From: Chloroflexota bacterium
GTDB taxonomy: Bacteria; Chloroflexota; Anaerolineae; Anaerolineales; Villigracilaceae
Reading direction: 5' to 3'
Assembly (NCBI GenBank): GCA_021796315.1
Contig: JAJYOH010000408.1
Span: 1 to 5,736 of the forward strand
Length of the DNA stretch: 5,736 nucleotides
Shown: positions 1 through 5,214 of the stretch, in pieces
Position numbering within the stretch: the first letter of the stretch is position 1
How the letters are laid out: the number at the start of each line of letters is the position of its first letter
Translations under genes and position numbers: made by a program
Notes under the pieces: generated by a model
The model's database searches: none
The model's input: only the letters and a program-made list of their open reading frames with translations
Told to the model about the DNA's origin: nothing

Positions 1-1089
1 AATCCGTTCCTTAGCTTTGTTCAAGCCATAATGATCACGTTCCAACGTTTTCGCGGCATGTTTGACATCCAGATTATCGGGCGTGGATTTATTCCACGGC
101 AGGTCAACGATCCAGTCAATGTATGTGCGGATAATTCCAACTTCAGGCGCCATCGGCGGCATTTGATTCAGGCGTTCGAGTTCCTTCATGGCAACAGCTT
201 TGGCTTCTTCAGGCAGTGCCGCGGCTTCGATCTTTTTCTTCAGCTCGCTGGCGTCACGCGTGAAGACATCGCCTTCGCCCAGCTCATTTTGGATCTGGCG
301 CATCTGTTCGCGCAGATAGAACTCGCGCTGACTCTTATCCACTTCATTCTGAACGCGCGAATGGATTTCGTCTTCGAGTTCGAGCACGTCCACTTCCTGC
401 GCCAGGATTTTATTGAGCGCCTGCAATCGTCCGCGCGGGTCGAGCAGGGTCAACAAACTCAACTTGGCTGCATAATTCAGCGAAAGCGACGTGGCGACCA
501 TGTCGGCCAGCCAGCCGGGTTCGGCGATGTTCATCGCAAAAAGATGCGCCTCTTCCGGGATCGAGCGGTCAAGCTGGACGCAGCGGTCGAACAGGTCAAG
601 CACCGAGCGCATAAGCGCCTGCGTTTGACGGTCAGCCGTTGTCGGTTCGAAAATGACGCGGGCGCGCACTTTCATGAACGGTTTGACGCGTATAAAGTCC
701 ACGATCTCAACGCGGCGGCGTCCCTGCACCAGCGCAGACGAAGCGCCATCCGGCATCGAGAGCAAACGTCCAACCGCCATCTCAACGCCGATCGGTAGAA
801 AGTCAGCGGGCTTGGGATCATCGATCTCCGGGTCTTTTTGCACAAGCCCGATCACGGTTTGATTTTTGGATTGCGCGTCCTGCACGGCCAACAGCGAAGC
901 CTCGCGCCCCACAAAAATGGGCGAGACCATGCGGGGGAACACCACTAAATCGCGCAACGGCAAAACCACCGCTTCGATCAGCCCGTCCGCACTGGTTTCA
1001 TGGTTCTGCACGCGGTACAACTCTTCGGTGCGCTGCGAAAGCGCCAGGTTGAAATTATCTTCTTCTTCGTTCCAATCGTTTTGATTCAT
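1..1089 (-). CDS. lon: Lon ATP-dependent protease (endopeptidase La), N-terminal 363 residues, cut by window edge
   Basis: Lon is a cytoplasmic AAA+ serine protease that degrades misfolded and short-lived regulatory proteins. The visible 363 codons start at ATG 1089 and stay open to base 1. They cover the LON substrate-binding domain, with the opening motif VVLPLRDLVVFPRMVSPIFV at residues 41-60. A helical linker follows with KSQREFYLREQMRQIQNELG (252-271), the most recognisable Lon signature. Next come MPPMAPEVGIIRTYIDWIVD (310-329) and LERDHYGLNKAKERI (349-363), which lead into the AAA+ module. The Walker A motif and the Ser-Lys catalytic dyad lie outside the window. The start is supported by AGAGGA at 1094-1099, four bases upstream, and by the domain beginning about 40 residues in, after an acidic leader (NEEEDNF). 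lon lies directly downstream of folC on the same strand, so co-transcription is possible, with a REP-like palindrome between them. No CIRCE or other heat-shock operator was seen. The family assignment is firm. Confidence 0.96.
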   Translation of the reverse strand, partial: MNQNDWNEEEDNFNLALSQRTEELYRVQNHETSADGLIEAVVLPLRDLVVFPRMVSPIFVGREASLLAVQDAQSKNQTVIGLVQKDPEIDDPKPADFLPIGVEMAVGRLLSMPDGASSALVQGRRRVEIVDFIRVKPFMKVRARVIFEPTTADRQTQALMRSVLDLFDRCVQLDRSIPEEAHLFAMNIAEPGWLADMVATSLSLNYAAKLSLLTLLDPRGRLQALNKILAQEVDVLELEDEIHSRVQNEVDKSQREFYLREQMRQIQNELGEGDVFTRDASELKKKIEAAALPEEAKAVAMKELERLNQMPPMAPEVGIIRTYIDWIVDLPWNKSTPDNLDVKHAAKTLERDHYGLNKAKERI

Positions 1090-1099
1090 CGTTTCCTCT

Positions 1100-1179
1100 G
1101 TCATTGCGAGAGCTGAAAGCCCGAAACAAGCTCCTCGATAATGTGGGGATTGCTTCGTCGCTACGCTCCTCGCAATGAC
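1100..1179. repeat. REP-like palindromic element between folC and lon
   Basis: The ends are a perfect 11-bp inverted repeat: GTCATTGCGAG at 1100-1110 and CTCGCAATGAC at 1169-1179. The right half holds a smaller stem, ATTGC (1149-1153) with GCAAT (1172-1176), around a GTCGCTACGCTC core. The same half-architecture recurs before panE at 5163-5195. Spurious translation of this element gives the 'HCEERSDEAIP' peptide familiar from mis-annotated bacterial repeats. It carries no transposase, so it would be a non-autonomous, MITE- or REP-type sequence. It overlaps the last codons of folC (stop at 1161-1163), and its outer end touches the lon Shine-Dalgarno. It could fold in the folC-lon transcript as a processing or attenuating hairpin. 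There is no T-run, so it is not a classical terminator. Confidence 0.85.
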
Positions 1180-2594
1180 GTACCATGTAATTTATTCCAA
1201 GCCGCCATAACTTCCGCCGTGACGAACATGCTGCCAGCGGATAAAACAATGCTACCATCTTTTTCGGACATTTCCAGCGCGCGGATAAATGCCTCTTCAA
1301 CGGATGCCACCGCTTCGTTCGGGACCTTAGCCTGCCGCGCCAACTCCTGAATTTTTTCCGGTTCCAAAGCGCGCGGATGAACCGCTTTGGTCACGAGCAA
1401 AAGTTTAAGTTTGGGCGCAATCTCGGCGAACATGCCGGGGATATTCTTATCTTCCGACGCGCCGAAAATCAGATAAACTTTTTTGCCGGGAAAATAATCT
1501 TCGAGCGCGCGCGTTAATTTCTCGAACGAATCCTGATTATGTGCTGAGTCAAAGATCACGGGCGGTTCGCGCCGCGCGACTTCGAAGCGGGCGGGCCATT
1601 TTACTTCAGCAAATCCTTTTTGGATGGCCGAGTCTGAAATATTTAAGCCGCTGGCTTTCAAAGCCGCGTAGGCGGTGGCCGCATTTTCAACTTGATGCAA
1701 ACCCAACAATGGCAGTTTGAAAGTTAGAAGTTTCGAAGGTTGGAAGGTTGAAGGTTGAAGGTTGGCAGGTTGGAAGGTTGAAAGTCGATTGCCGACCGCT
1801 GATAGCTGACCGCTGGCTGTTGACGACTGCCAACTGACGACTGACAACTGGAGCGTTTGTCCATCCAGCGAATGATCCAAAGCCTTGTGCGTTATATCTT
1901 TTCCAACCAAAGTAAGCGGCGCATTTCTCTCAGCGGCGATGCGCTGCAAAACTTCGAGCGCTTCATCCTTCTGCGGAGCGGACACAACCGGCGCACCCGG
2001 CTTGATGATGCCAGCCTTCTCACCCGCGATCAACGCCAGCGTATTTCCCAGCACCGCCATGTGATCGTAAGACAACGACGTGATGACTGAAACTTTCGGC
2101 ATGACCACATTGGTCGCGTCCAGCCGCCCACCGAGCCCGACTTCGATCACAGCGGCGTCCACTTTTTGTTGAGCAAAAGCCAGAAAGCCAAGCGCAGTCG
2201 TGATCTCGAAAGTGGTCAGCTTGGGAATTCTCGCCACCGCCGGCTTGACAATTTCCACAAGCTCAACCATTTGTTCATGCGAGATCGGTTGTCCGTTGAT
2301 CTGAACCCGCTCGGTGTAATCCAGCAAATGTGGCGAAGTGTAAAGCCCAACCTTCAAACCTGCAAACCTTAAACCTGAGGCGCACAGCGCGGACACCGAG
2401 CCTTTGCCTTTTGTCCCGGCCACATGAATGATCGGATACTTCGTTTCGGGGCTGCCAAGTTCGACCATTAAGGCGCGCATGCGGTCAAGGTTGAAATCGG
2501 CCTTGGCCAGCTCGGACGAATGTTTGAGGCTATAATCTACGAAAGAATAGAGATAGTCGAGGGCTGAGTTGTAAGCGGATTCGATGTTAGACAT
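1161..2594 (-). CDS. folC: Bifunctional folylpolyglutamate synthase / dihydrofolate synthase (FolC), with an in-frame repeat insertion
   Basis: FolC adds L-glutamate to dihydropteroate and to reduced folates using ATP, in the cytoplasm. The 477-residue product carries the Mur-ligase-type signatures in order. These are the P-loop HVAGTKGKGSVSAL (57-70), KVGLYTSPHLLDYTER (81-96), FEITTALGFLAF (129-140), EVGLGGRLDATN (151-162), SYDHMAVLGNTLALIAGEKA (175-194), WPARFEV (333-339), FDSAHNQDS (348-356, the family's DGAHNP position) and SEDKNIPGM (380-388). It is longer than the usual 420-440 residues because about 43 residues (251-293) are low-complexity sequence encoded by short tandem repeats. The C-terminal TSLRGA and the stop codon come from a REP-like element. 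The ATG at 2594 puts the P-loop at the normal distance. No Shine-Dalgarno precedes it, but TACAAT (2602-2607, minus strand) lies seven bases upstream, compatible with a leaderless message. Whether this enzyme is mono- or bifunctional cannot be told from sequence. Confidence 0.95.
   Translation of the reverse strand: MSNIESAYNSALDYLYSFVDYSLKHSSELAKADFNLDRMRALMVELGSPETKYPIIHVAGTKGKGSVSALCASGLRFAGLKVGLYTSPHLLDYTERVQINGQPISHEQMVELVEIVKPAVARIPKLTTFEITTALGFLAFAQQKVDAAVIEVGLGGRLDATNVVMPKVSVITSLSYDHMAVLGNTLALIAGEKAGIIKPGAPVVSAPQKDEALEVLQRIAAERNAPLTLVGKDITHKALDHSLDGQTLQLSVVSWQSSTASGQLSAVGNRLSTFQPANLQPSTFQPSKLLTFKLPLLGLHQVENAATAYAALKASGLNISDSAIQKGFAEVKWPARFEVARREPPVIFDSAHNQDSFEKLTRALEDYFPGKKVYLIFGASEDKNIPGMFAEIAPKLKLLLVTKAVHPRALEPEKIQELARQAKVPNEAVASVEEAFIRALEMSEKDGSIVLSAGSMFVTAEVMAAWNKLHGTSLRGA
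1716..1850. repeat. Composite short-tandem-repeat block inserted in folC
   Basis: On the plus strand, 1735-1784 is seven copies of a 7-8 bp unit GAAGGTT(G) with small changes (one GCAGGTTG, one GAAAGTC). Next, 1794-1821 carries GACCGCT twice, 14 bp apart. Finally, 1821-1848 is a 14-bp direct tandem, TGACGACTGCCAAC then TGACGACTGACAAC, with one mismatch. These look like several intergenic repeat families joined end to end. Read on the folC strand the block has no stop and keeps frame, encoding a Ser/Gln/Thr/Pro-rich stretch at residues 251-293. It sits between a variable loop and the conserved PLLGLHQVENAATAYAAL segment. The exact borders are estimated from where family-like protein resumes. 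Confidence 0.8.
2348..2370. repeat. 23-bp inverted copy of the GAAGGTT repeat in conserved folC sequence
   Basis: Read on the minus strand, this 23-bp segment matches plus-strand 1758-1780 at 21 of 23 positions; both differences are T versus G. Here it encodes part of LRFAGLKVG, just before the conserved YTSPHL motif, with no length change relative to the family. It could be a repeat copy tolerated or selected within the coding sequence, or chance similarity of Leu/Gly/Lys codons. Confidence 0.45.
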
Positions 2595-2608
2595 GCGAAG
2601 GATTGTAA

Positions 2609-2651
2609 AACGTAATTCATAAATCGAAAAGCGTAATTGGTAATTCGTAAC
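2609..2651. repeat. CGTAATT-type repeat tract in the divergent folC / lipoprotein A spacer
   Basis: The 72-bp gap between the divergent starts is AT-rich. It contains CGTAATT at 2611-2617 and 2632-2638, then GGTAATT and CGTAAC, with GTAATTCGTAA at 2640-2650. The same 11-mer recurs at 3768-3778 before the second lipoprotein gene. Promoters for both divergent genes must lie here or upstream. No convincing -35/-10 pair could be assigned to the lipoprotein. Confidence 0.6.
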
Positions 2652-2653
2652 TT

Positions 2654-2658
2654 GGAGG
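2654..2658 (+). promoter_or_regulatory. Shine-Dalgarno GGAGG deciding the start of lipoprotein A
   Basis: GGAGG lies eight bases before ATG 2667. An upstream in-frame TTG at 2637 would add ten residues before the MKK of a clean signal peptide and would place this site inside the coding region. ATG 2667 is therefore preferred. Confidence 0.8.
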
Positions 2659-2666
2659 ATAATGCT

Positions 2667-3602
2667 ATGAAGAAAATTCTCCCAATCGTTTTGCTGTTTG
2701 TCTTTTTCCTTTTCTCTTGCGCGCCAAATGCTACACCAAATGTGACAGCTACTTCAGTAGTGACTGCCACATCAACTCTCGCACCAACATTCACGCCAAC
2801 GATTACAGTTACAGCTACCGAAACTCCTGACCCTAACAAACCGCTGGATGCCACTGGCCAAAATGCACAAGGAAATTATATAAAGGTGGAAAACGGAGTA
2901 ACGGTGGTATGGGATGCTAAACTAAATACATGGGAAAGGCATTTGAATGTGAATGATCAGGGGATACCACTTCTCGTTGCGTCGGAAACATGGGTAAGTA
3001 ATTTTGGCTTTACTAGTGAGGCTTTTTTACATGTTAATATTAGTGACAAGGTGCCGGGTTTTGATAAAATAGAATCGATAAGCCTCCACCCAGGAATTAC
3101 CGCAGACTATACTCCAGGTGATCCCATGAATCTTACAGTCCTATTTGATAGTAATTTAATACAAACATATCATTTAAAAAATCTTCGAGACGAAAAAAAT
3201 TTATCTATACCCTTTACTACTTTAGAGGGTCCGCAAACTTGGATAGTAGGCCCTAATACGAATGTCATCGTTGATATCCTTGAAGCACCCGTGGGCAACG
3301 GATTTTTCAAAACGCATGGTTTGGGAGTGTATGACGGTATTGACGGTCCTGGTCAGACGAGGTACCAACTACGGATATTCGCCGATAGCCAGGGAAACCT
3401 GCATGAGTGGATTGTCCCCAGTAAATCCGTTGACAAATTGACGAAAGAACAGTTACTTGAAATGTACCTCTATGCGCCCGCGTACCTCACCCAGTTCTCC
3501 GATTTCAGAACGGATCAATTTTGCACCAATCTTGGCGCTTACATCCTTTTATTAACCAAACCTGCGTATCCGCACCTCATCGATTTTGGTCCCCCGCAAT
3601 AG
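2667..3602 (+). CDS. Putative secreted lipoprotein A, unknown function
   Basis: The 311-residue product begins with a lipoprotein signal peptide: MKK, a hydrophobic core and the lipobox LFSC with the lipidated cysteine at residue 18. A Thr/Pro/Val-rich spacer follows (20-56, ending TETPDP), as in cell-envelope lipoproteins that hold a domain away from the membrane. The mature domain (about 60-311) is not one I recognise. It contains QGNYIKVENGVTVVW (68-82), FTTLEGPQTWIVGP (183-196), RYQLRIFADSQGNLHEW (232-248) and KLTKEQLLEMY (257-267), and only one further cysteine (C286). Weak matches to lipoprotein B (GNY.V..NG.TV, LE....WI.G, L(T/S)..Q) suggest distant paralogy of the mature domains, whereas the first 23 codons are 58/69 identical in DNA. 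The gene is AT-richer than the housekeeping genes around it. A truncated DUF503 gene starts 12 bp after its stop. A binding or sensory role outside the membrane is only a guess. Confidence 0.8.
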   Translation: MKKILPIVLLFVFFLFSCAPNATPNVTATSVVTATSTLAPTFTPTITVTATETPDPNKPLDATGQNAQGNYIKVENGVTVVWDAKLNTWERHLNVNDQGIPLLVASETWVSNFGFTSEAFLHVNISDKVPGFDKIESISLHPGITADYTPGDPMNLTVLFDSNLIQTYHLKNLRDEKNLSIPFTTLEGPQTWIVGPNTNVIVDILEAPVGNGFFKTHGLGVYDGIDGPGQTRYQLRIFADSQGNLHEWIVPSKSVDKLTKEQLLEMYLYAPAYLTQFSDFRTDQFCTNLGAYILLLTKPAYPHLIDFGPPQ

Positions 3603-3614
3603 AGATAAATAGAA

Positions 3615-3775
3615 ATGCTTGCCATCCTCACCATTCATCTTCATCTTCCAACTTGCTCCTCGCTCAAAGAAAAGCGCGGACGAATCAAGCCGTTGATTGC
3701 GCGTCTGCATCGCGAGTTCAACGTTTCCGTCGCGGAAATGGATTTGCAGGGTCAATAGACGGAAATCGTAATTCG
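3615..3775 (+). pseudogene. Truncated duplicate of the DUF503 gene (5' half)
   Basis: ATG 3615 opens a 47-codon frame ending at TAG 3756-3758. Its first 44 residues match the complete DUF503 protein at 4816 in 40 positions (I/T at 4, I/L at 24, I/M at 28, V/I at 37). By hand count the DNA differs at 22 of 132 positions, 18 of them third codon positions. The stop falls where the full protein has the Trp of DHWQEAVIV. Beyond it, in the same frame, TEIVI can still be aligned to QEAVI, so the copy seems to have an amber mutation and then to break inside CGTAATTCG at about 3768-3775. The second half of the family domain is absent. A functional 47-residue peptide is conceivable but unsupported. Confidence 0.85.
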
Positions 3776-3801
3776 TAAATTAGAATTCAGAAGATAATGC
3801 C
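3768..3801. repeat. Second copy of the lipoprotein leader (GTAATTCGTAA ... GATAATGC)
   Basis: GTAATTCGTAA at 3768-3778 repeats 2640-2650 exactly. GATAATGC(C/T)ATGAAGAAA then follows in both leaders after a variable stretch. The spacing to the ATG differs by 7 bp between copies (16 versus 23 bases). The copy starts exactly where the truncated DUF503 loses similarity, marking the junction of the duplicated unit. The ribosome binding site here is weak (AGAAGA at 3789-3794) compared with GGAGG in the first copy. Confidence 0.65.
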
Positions 3802-4773
3802 ATGAAGAAACTTCTCTCAATTGTTTTCTTGCTCGCTTTTTTCCTTTTCTCTTGTGCGCCAAATGCAACAGCCCCTTTAGCGCCAACTGCCACATCTACG
3901 TCAGCACCAACTGCTAAAGCGACCATCATCCCAACGCCAACAAATACACCTGACCCAAGTATGCCTAAAGGTATCCTTGGGCATGATGCTAATGGAAATT
4001 ATGTTGATGTACAAGAAAATGGAAGAACGGTACGTTACTATGAAACACCTCTAATAGATAGTAACGGCGAAGCGCGATATCACGGATGGGTTGCAAGCCA
4101 TGTGCTTGATAGTCCAGATAATATAAATGGTGGAATTCCACTTCAAGACCCTGACGAAGGTTTTCCTGCTGGGTGTCCTTTTGATTTCTTAGTTCAGAAC
4201 GGCGTACTTAATGTGCCCTACTTACATCATACATACATTGATGAAGCGGAATGGGGAAAATCGTTAAGCGGAGCAATATATAACAATTTAAAGGATATCC
4301 GATTCAGTAGTATGCCTCGACTTCAGTTCGCTCAACAATTTAATTCTCTTTCAGCACCATTTTCATTCCTTGAAAAAAATTATAACTGGATATTTGGCAA
4401 AGGATATCAATTCATCGCTATTCCATGGAATGATGCTGATCCAGCAACATATCCGGAATTTATCCAAACACCTGAAAATACGCCATTTGGTAAAAATGTT
4501 TATCGTTGGACAGTCTTTACTAAAAACGATGGTACTTTGGTAATCTTAGCTGCGGTAAAAGATCCAAGCGCACTTAGTGAAACTCAATTTGACACATGGA
4601 TTTTGAATCCAATGGCTGTTGTTATTAAATATGATCAATTGCCCATACAAGATCTTAAAGATGGGTGGGGTTTAGGTGGGTGGCCGAGTGATTTGGTAAG
4701 TGGCGCTGCAACAAAGCCATTTAACTCTCGAGGACTGTCGCGTTCATATTTTGATATTCAACCGAATCCATAA
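3802..4773 (+). CDS. Putative secreted lipoprotein B, unknown function
   Basis: The 323-residue product starts with MKKLLSIVFLLAFFLFSC, a lipoprotein signal with lipobox LFSC and lipidated cysteine 18. This start agrees with lipoprotein A in 18 of 23 residues. A Thr/Ala/Pro linker follows (24-52, with TPTPTNTPDP). The mature domain begins with DANGNYVDVQENGRTVRYY (62-80). It then has a polar, aromatic-rich body with FSFLEKNYNWIFGKG (187-201), VYRWTVFTKNDGTLVILA (233-250) and ALSETQFDTWILNP (257-270), and a Gly-rich tail (GWGLGGWPSD, 288-297). No family was recognised. The layout resembles lipoprotein A but identity in the mature part is low. The gene is AT-rich: 22 of 60 bases are G/C in 4261-4320. 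ATG 3802 is chosen because it gives the clean signal peptide, with AGAAGA as a poor Shine-Dalgarno. Complete DUF503 begins 42 bp after its stop. Confidence 0.8.
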   Translation: MKKLLSIVFLLAFFLFSCAPNATAPLAPTATSTSAPTAKATIIPTPTNTPDPSMPKGILGHDANGNYVDVQENGRTVRYYETPLIDSNGEARYHGWVASHVLDSPDNINGGIPLQDPDEGFPAGCPFDFLVQNGVLNVPYLHHTYIDEAEWGKSLSGAIYNNLKDIRFSSMPRLQFAQQFNSLSAPFSFLEKNYNWIFGKGYQFIAIPWNDADPATYPEFIQTPENTPFGKNVYRWTVFTKNDGTLVILAAVKDPSALSETQFDTWILNPMAVVIKYDQLPIQDLKDGWGLGGWPSDLVSGAATKPFNSRGLSRSYFDIQPNP

Positions 4774-4815
4774 TCCTATTGGTTGATGACTTGTATCTTC
4801 TTTTCTCTAAAAATA

Positions 4816-5097
4816 ATGCTTGCTACCCTTACCATTCATCTCCACCTCCCCACCTGCTCCTCGCTCAAGGAAAAGCGCGGGCGCCTCAAGCCGCTGATGG
4901 CGCGCCTGCACCGTGAGTTCAACATCTCGGTCGCCGAGATGGATTTGAACGATCATTGGCAGGAAGCCGTTATCGTCTGCGCGATGGTGGGAAACGACGC
5001 GGCGCAGTTACAAAAATCCATGCAAAGTGTGGCAAAATGGGTGGAAGCCAATTGGGAAGATGGTCAAGTGATAGATGAAAAAATTGAAATCGTTTGA
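4816..5097 (+). CDS. DUF503 (YlxP-like) protein, complete
   Basis: The 93-residue protein matches DUF503 (Pfam PF04456 from memory) in length and pattern. It has [20 protein letters not shown] (8-27), REFNISVAEMDLNDHWQEAV (33-52), VGNDAAQLQKSM (58-69) and the C-terminal VIDEKIEIV. Members are small cytoplasmic ferredoxin-like-fold proteins, often encoded near translation-factor genes; the biochemical role is not established. ATG 4816 is chosen because the family begins within a residue or two of this point. In-frame TTG 4783 and ATG 4786 would add 10-11 residues without family support. No good Shine-Dalgarno precedes 4816 (AT-rich CTCTAAAAATA), so translation may depend on upstream coupling or a low-structure leader. 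The 5' half is duplicated at 3615. Base composition is clearly more G/C-rich than the preceding lipoprotein gene. Confidence 0.92.
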   Translation: MLATLTIHLHLPTCSSLKEKRGRLKPLMARLHREFNISVAEMDLNDHWQEAVIVCAMVGNDAAQLQKSMQSVAKWVEANWEDGQVIDEKIEIV

Positions 5098-5104
5098 ATG
5101 TTGA

Positions 5105-5134
5105 CAGGTTGAAACGTTTAAACATTCAAACCTG
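5105..5134. repeat. Imperfect palindrome centred on GTTTAAAC
   Basis: CAGGTT at 5105-5110 and AACCTG at 5129-5134 flank a perfect 8-bp palindrome, GTTTAAAC, at 5116-5123. The arms pair with one indel and one mismatch. The words TTGAA, CAGGTT and AAACCTGC match the GAAGGTT-type repeats inside folC, so this is probably the same repeat family in its ordinary intergenic setting. It lies just after the DUF503 stop (5097). It lacks a GC-rich stem plus T-run, so it is not called as a terminator. Confidence 0.5.
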
Positions 5135-5159
5135 CGAACAATCAATCGCGTGCAAACAT

Positions 5160-5195
5160 GAGATTGCCACGACCCCTTCGGGGTTTCGCAATGAC
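5160..5195. repeat. REP-like hairpin upstream of panE
   Basis: Outer arms ATTGC (5163-5167) and GCAAT (5188-5192) enclose a strong inner stem, ACCCC TTC GGGGT (5172-5184). The element ends in CGCAATGAC, exactly as does the right half of the folC-lon element, and appears to be a half-unit of the same family. It ends only seven bases before the panE Shine-Dalgarno, so if transcribed it would lie in the 5' leader. Confidence 0.75.
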
Positions 5196-5202
5196 AGGTG
5201 AA

Positions 5203-5208
5203 AAGGAG
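5203..5208 (+). promoter_or_regulatory. Shine-Dalgarno AAGGAG of panE
   Basis: AAGGAG lies six bases before ATG 5215, which confirms this start for the ketopantoate reductase. Confidence 0.85.
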
Positions 5209-5214
5209 AATCCG

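Noticed and set aside
31..798. 255-codon plus-strand open frame
   Set aside because: It is antisense to lon. Its protein is rich in Arg, His and Phe without any motif, while the minus strand reads as clear Lon.
1055..1300. 81-codon minus-strand frame containing VRHCEERSDEAIP
   Set aside because: This peptide is the usual spurious translation of REP-like repeats. The frame overlaps folC and lon out of frame.
1735..1848. CRISPR-like repeat array
   Set aside because: Units are 7-14 bp and directly tandem without unique spacers, and no cas gene is present. They are simple tandem repeats.
2537..2854. 105-codon minus-strand frame rich in Val/Gly
   Set aside because: It is the complement of the Thr/Pro linker and leader of lipoprotein A. 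It has no ribosome binding site and overlaps the folC start.
3521..3778. 85-codon plus-strand frame across the end of lipoprotein A and the DUF503 fragment
   Set aside because: It is out of frame with both recognisable sequences, and its product has no pattern.
5160..5200. Rho-independent terminator after DUF503
   Set aside because: The stem is strong, but no T-run follows on either strand and the sequence matches the REP-like family of the folC-lon gap.
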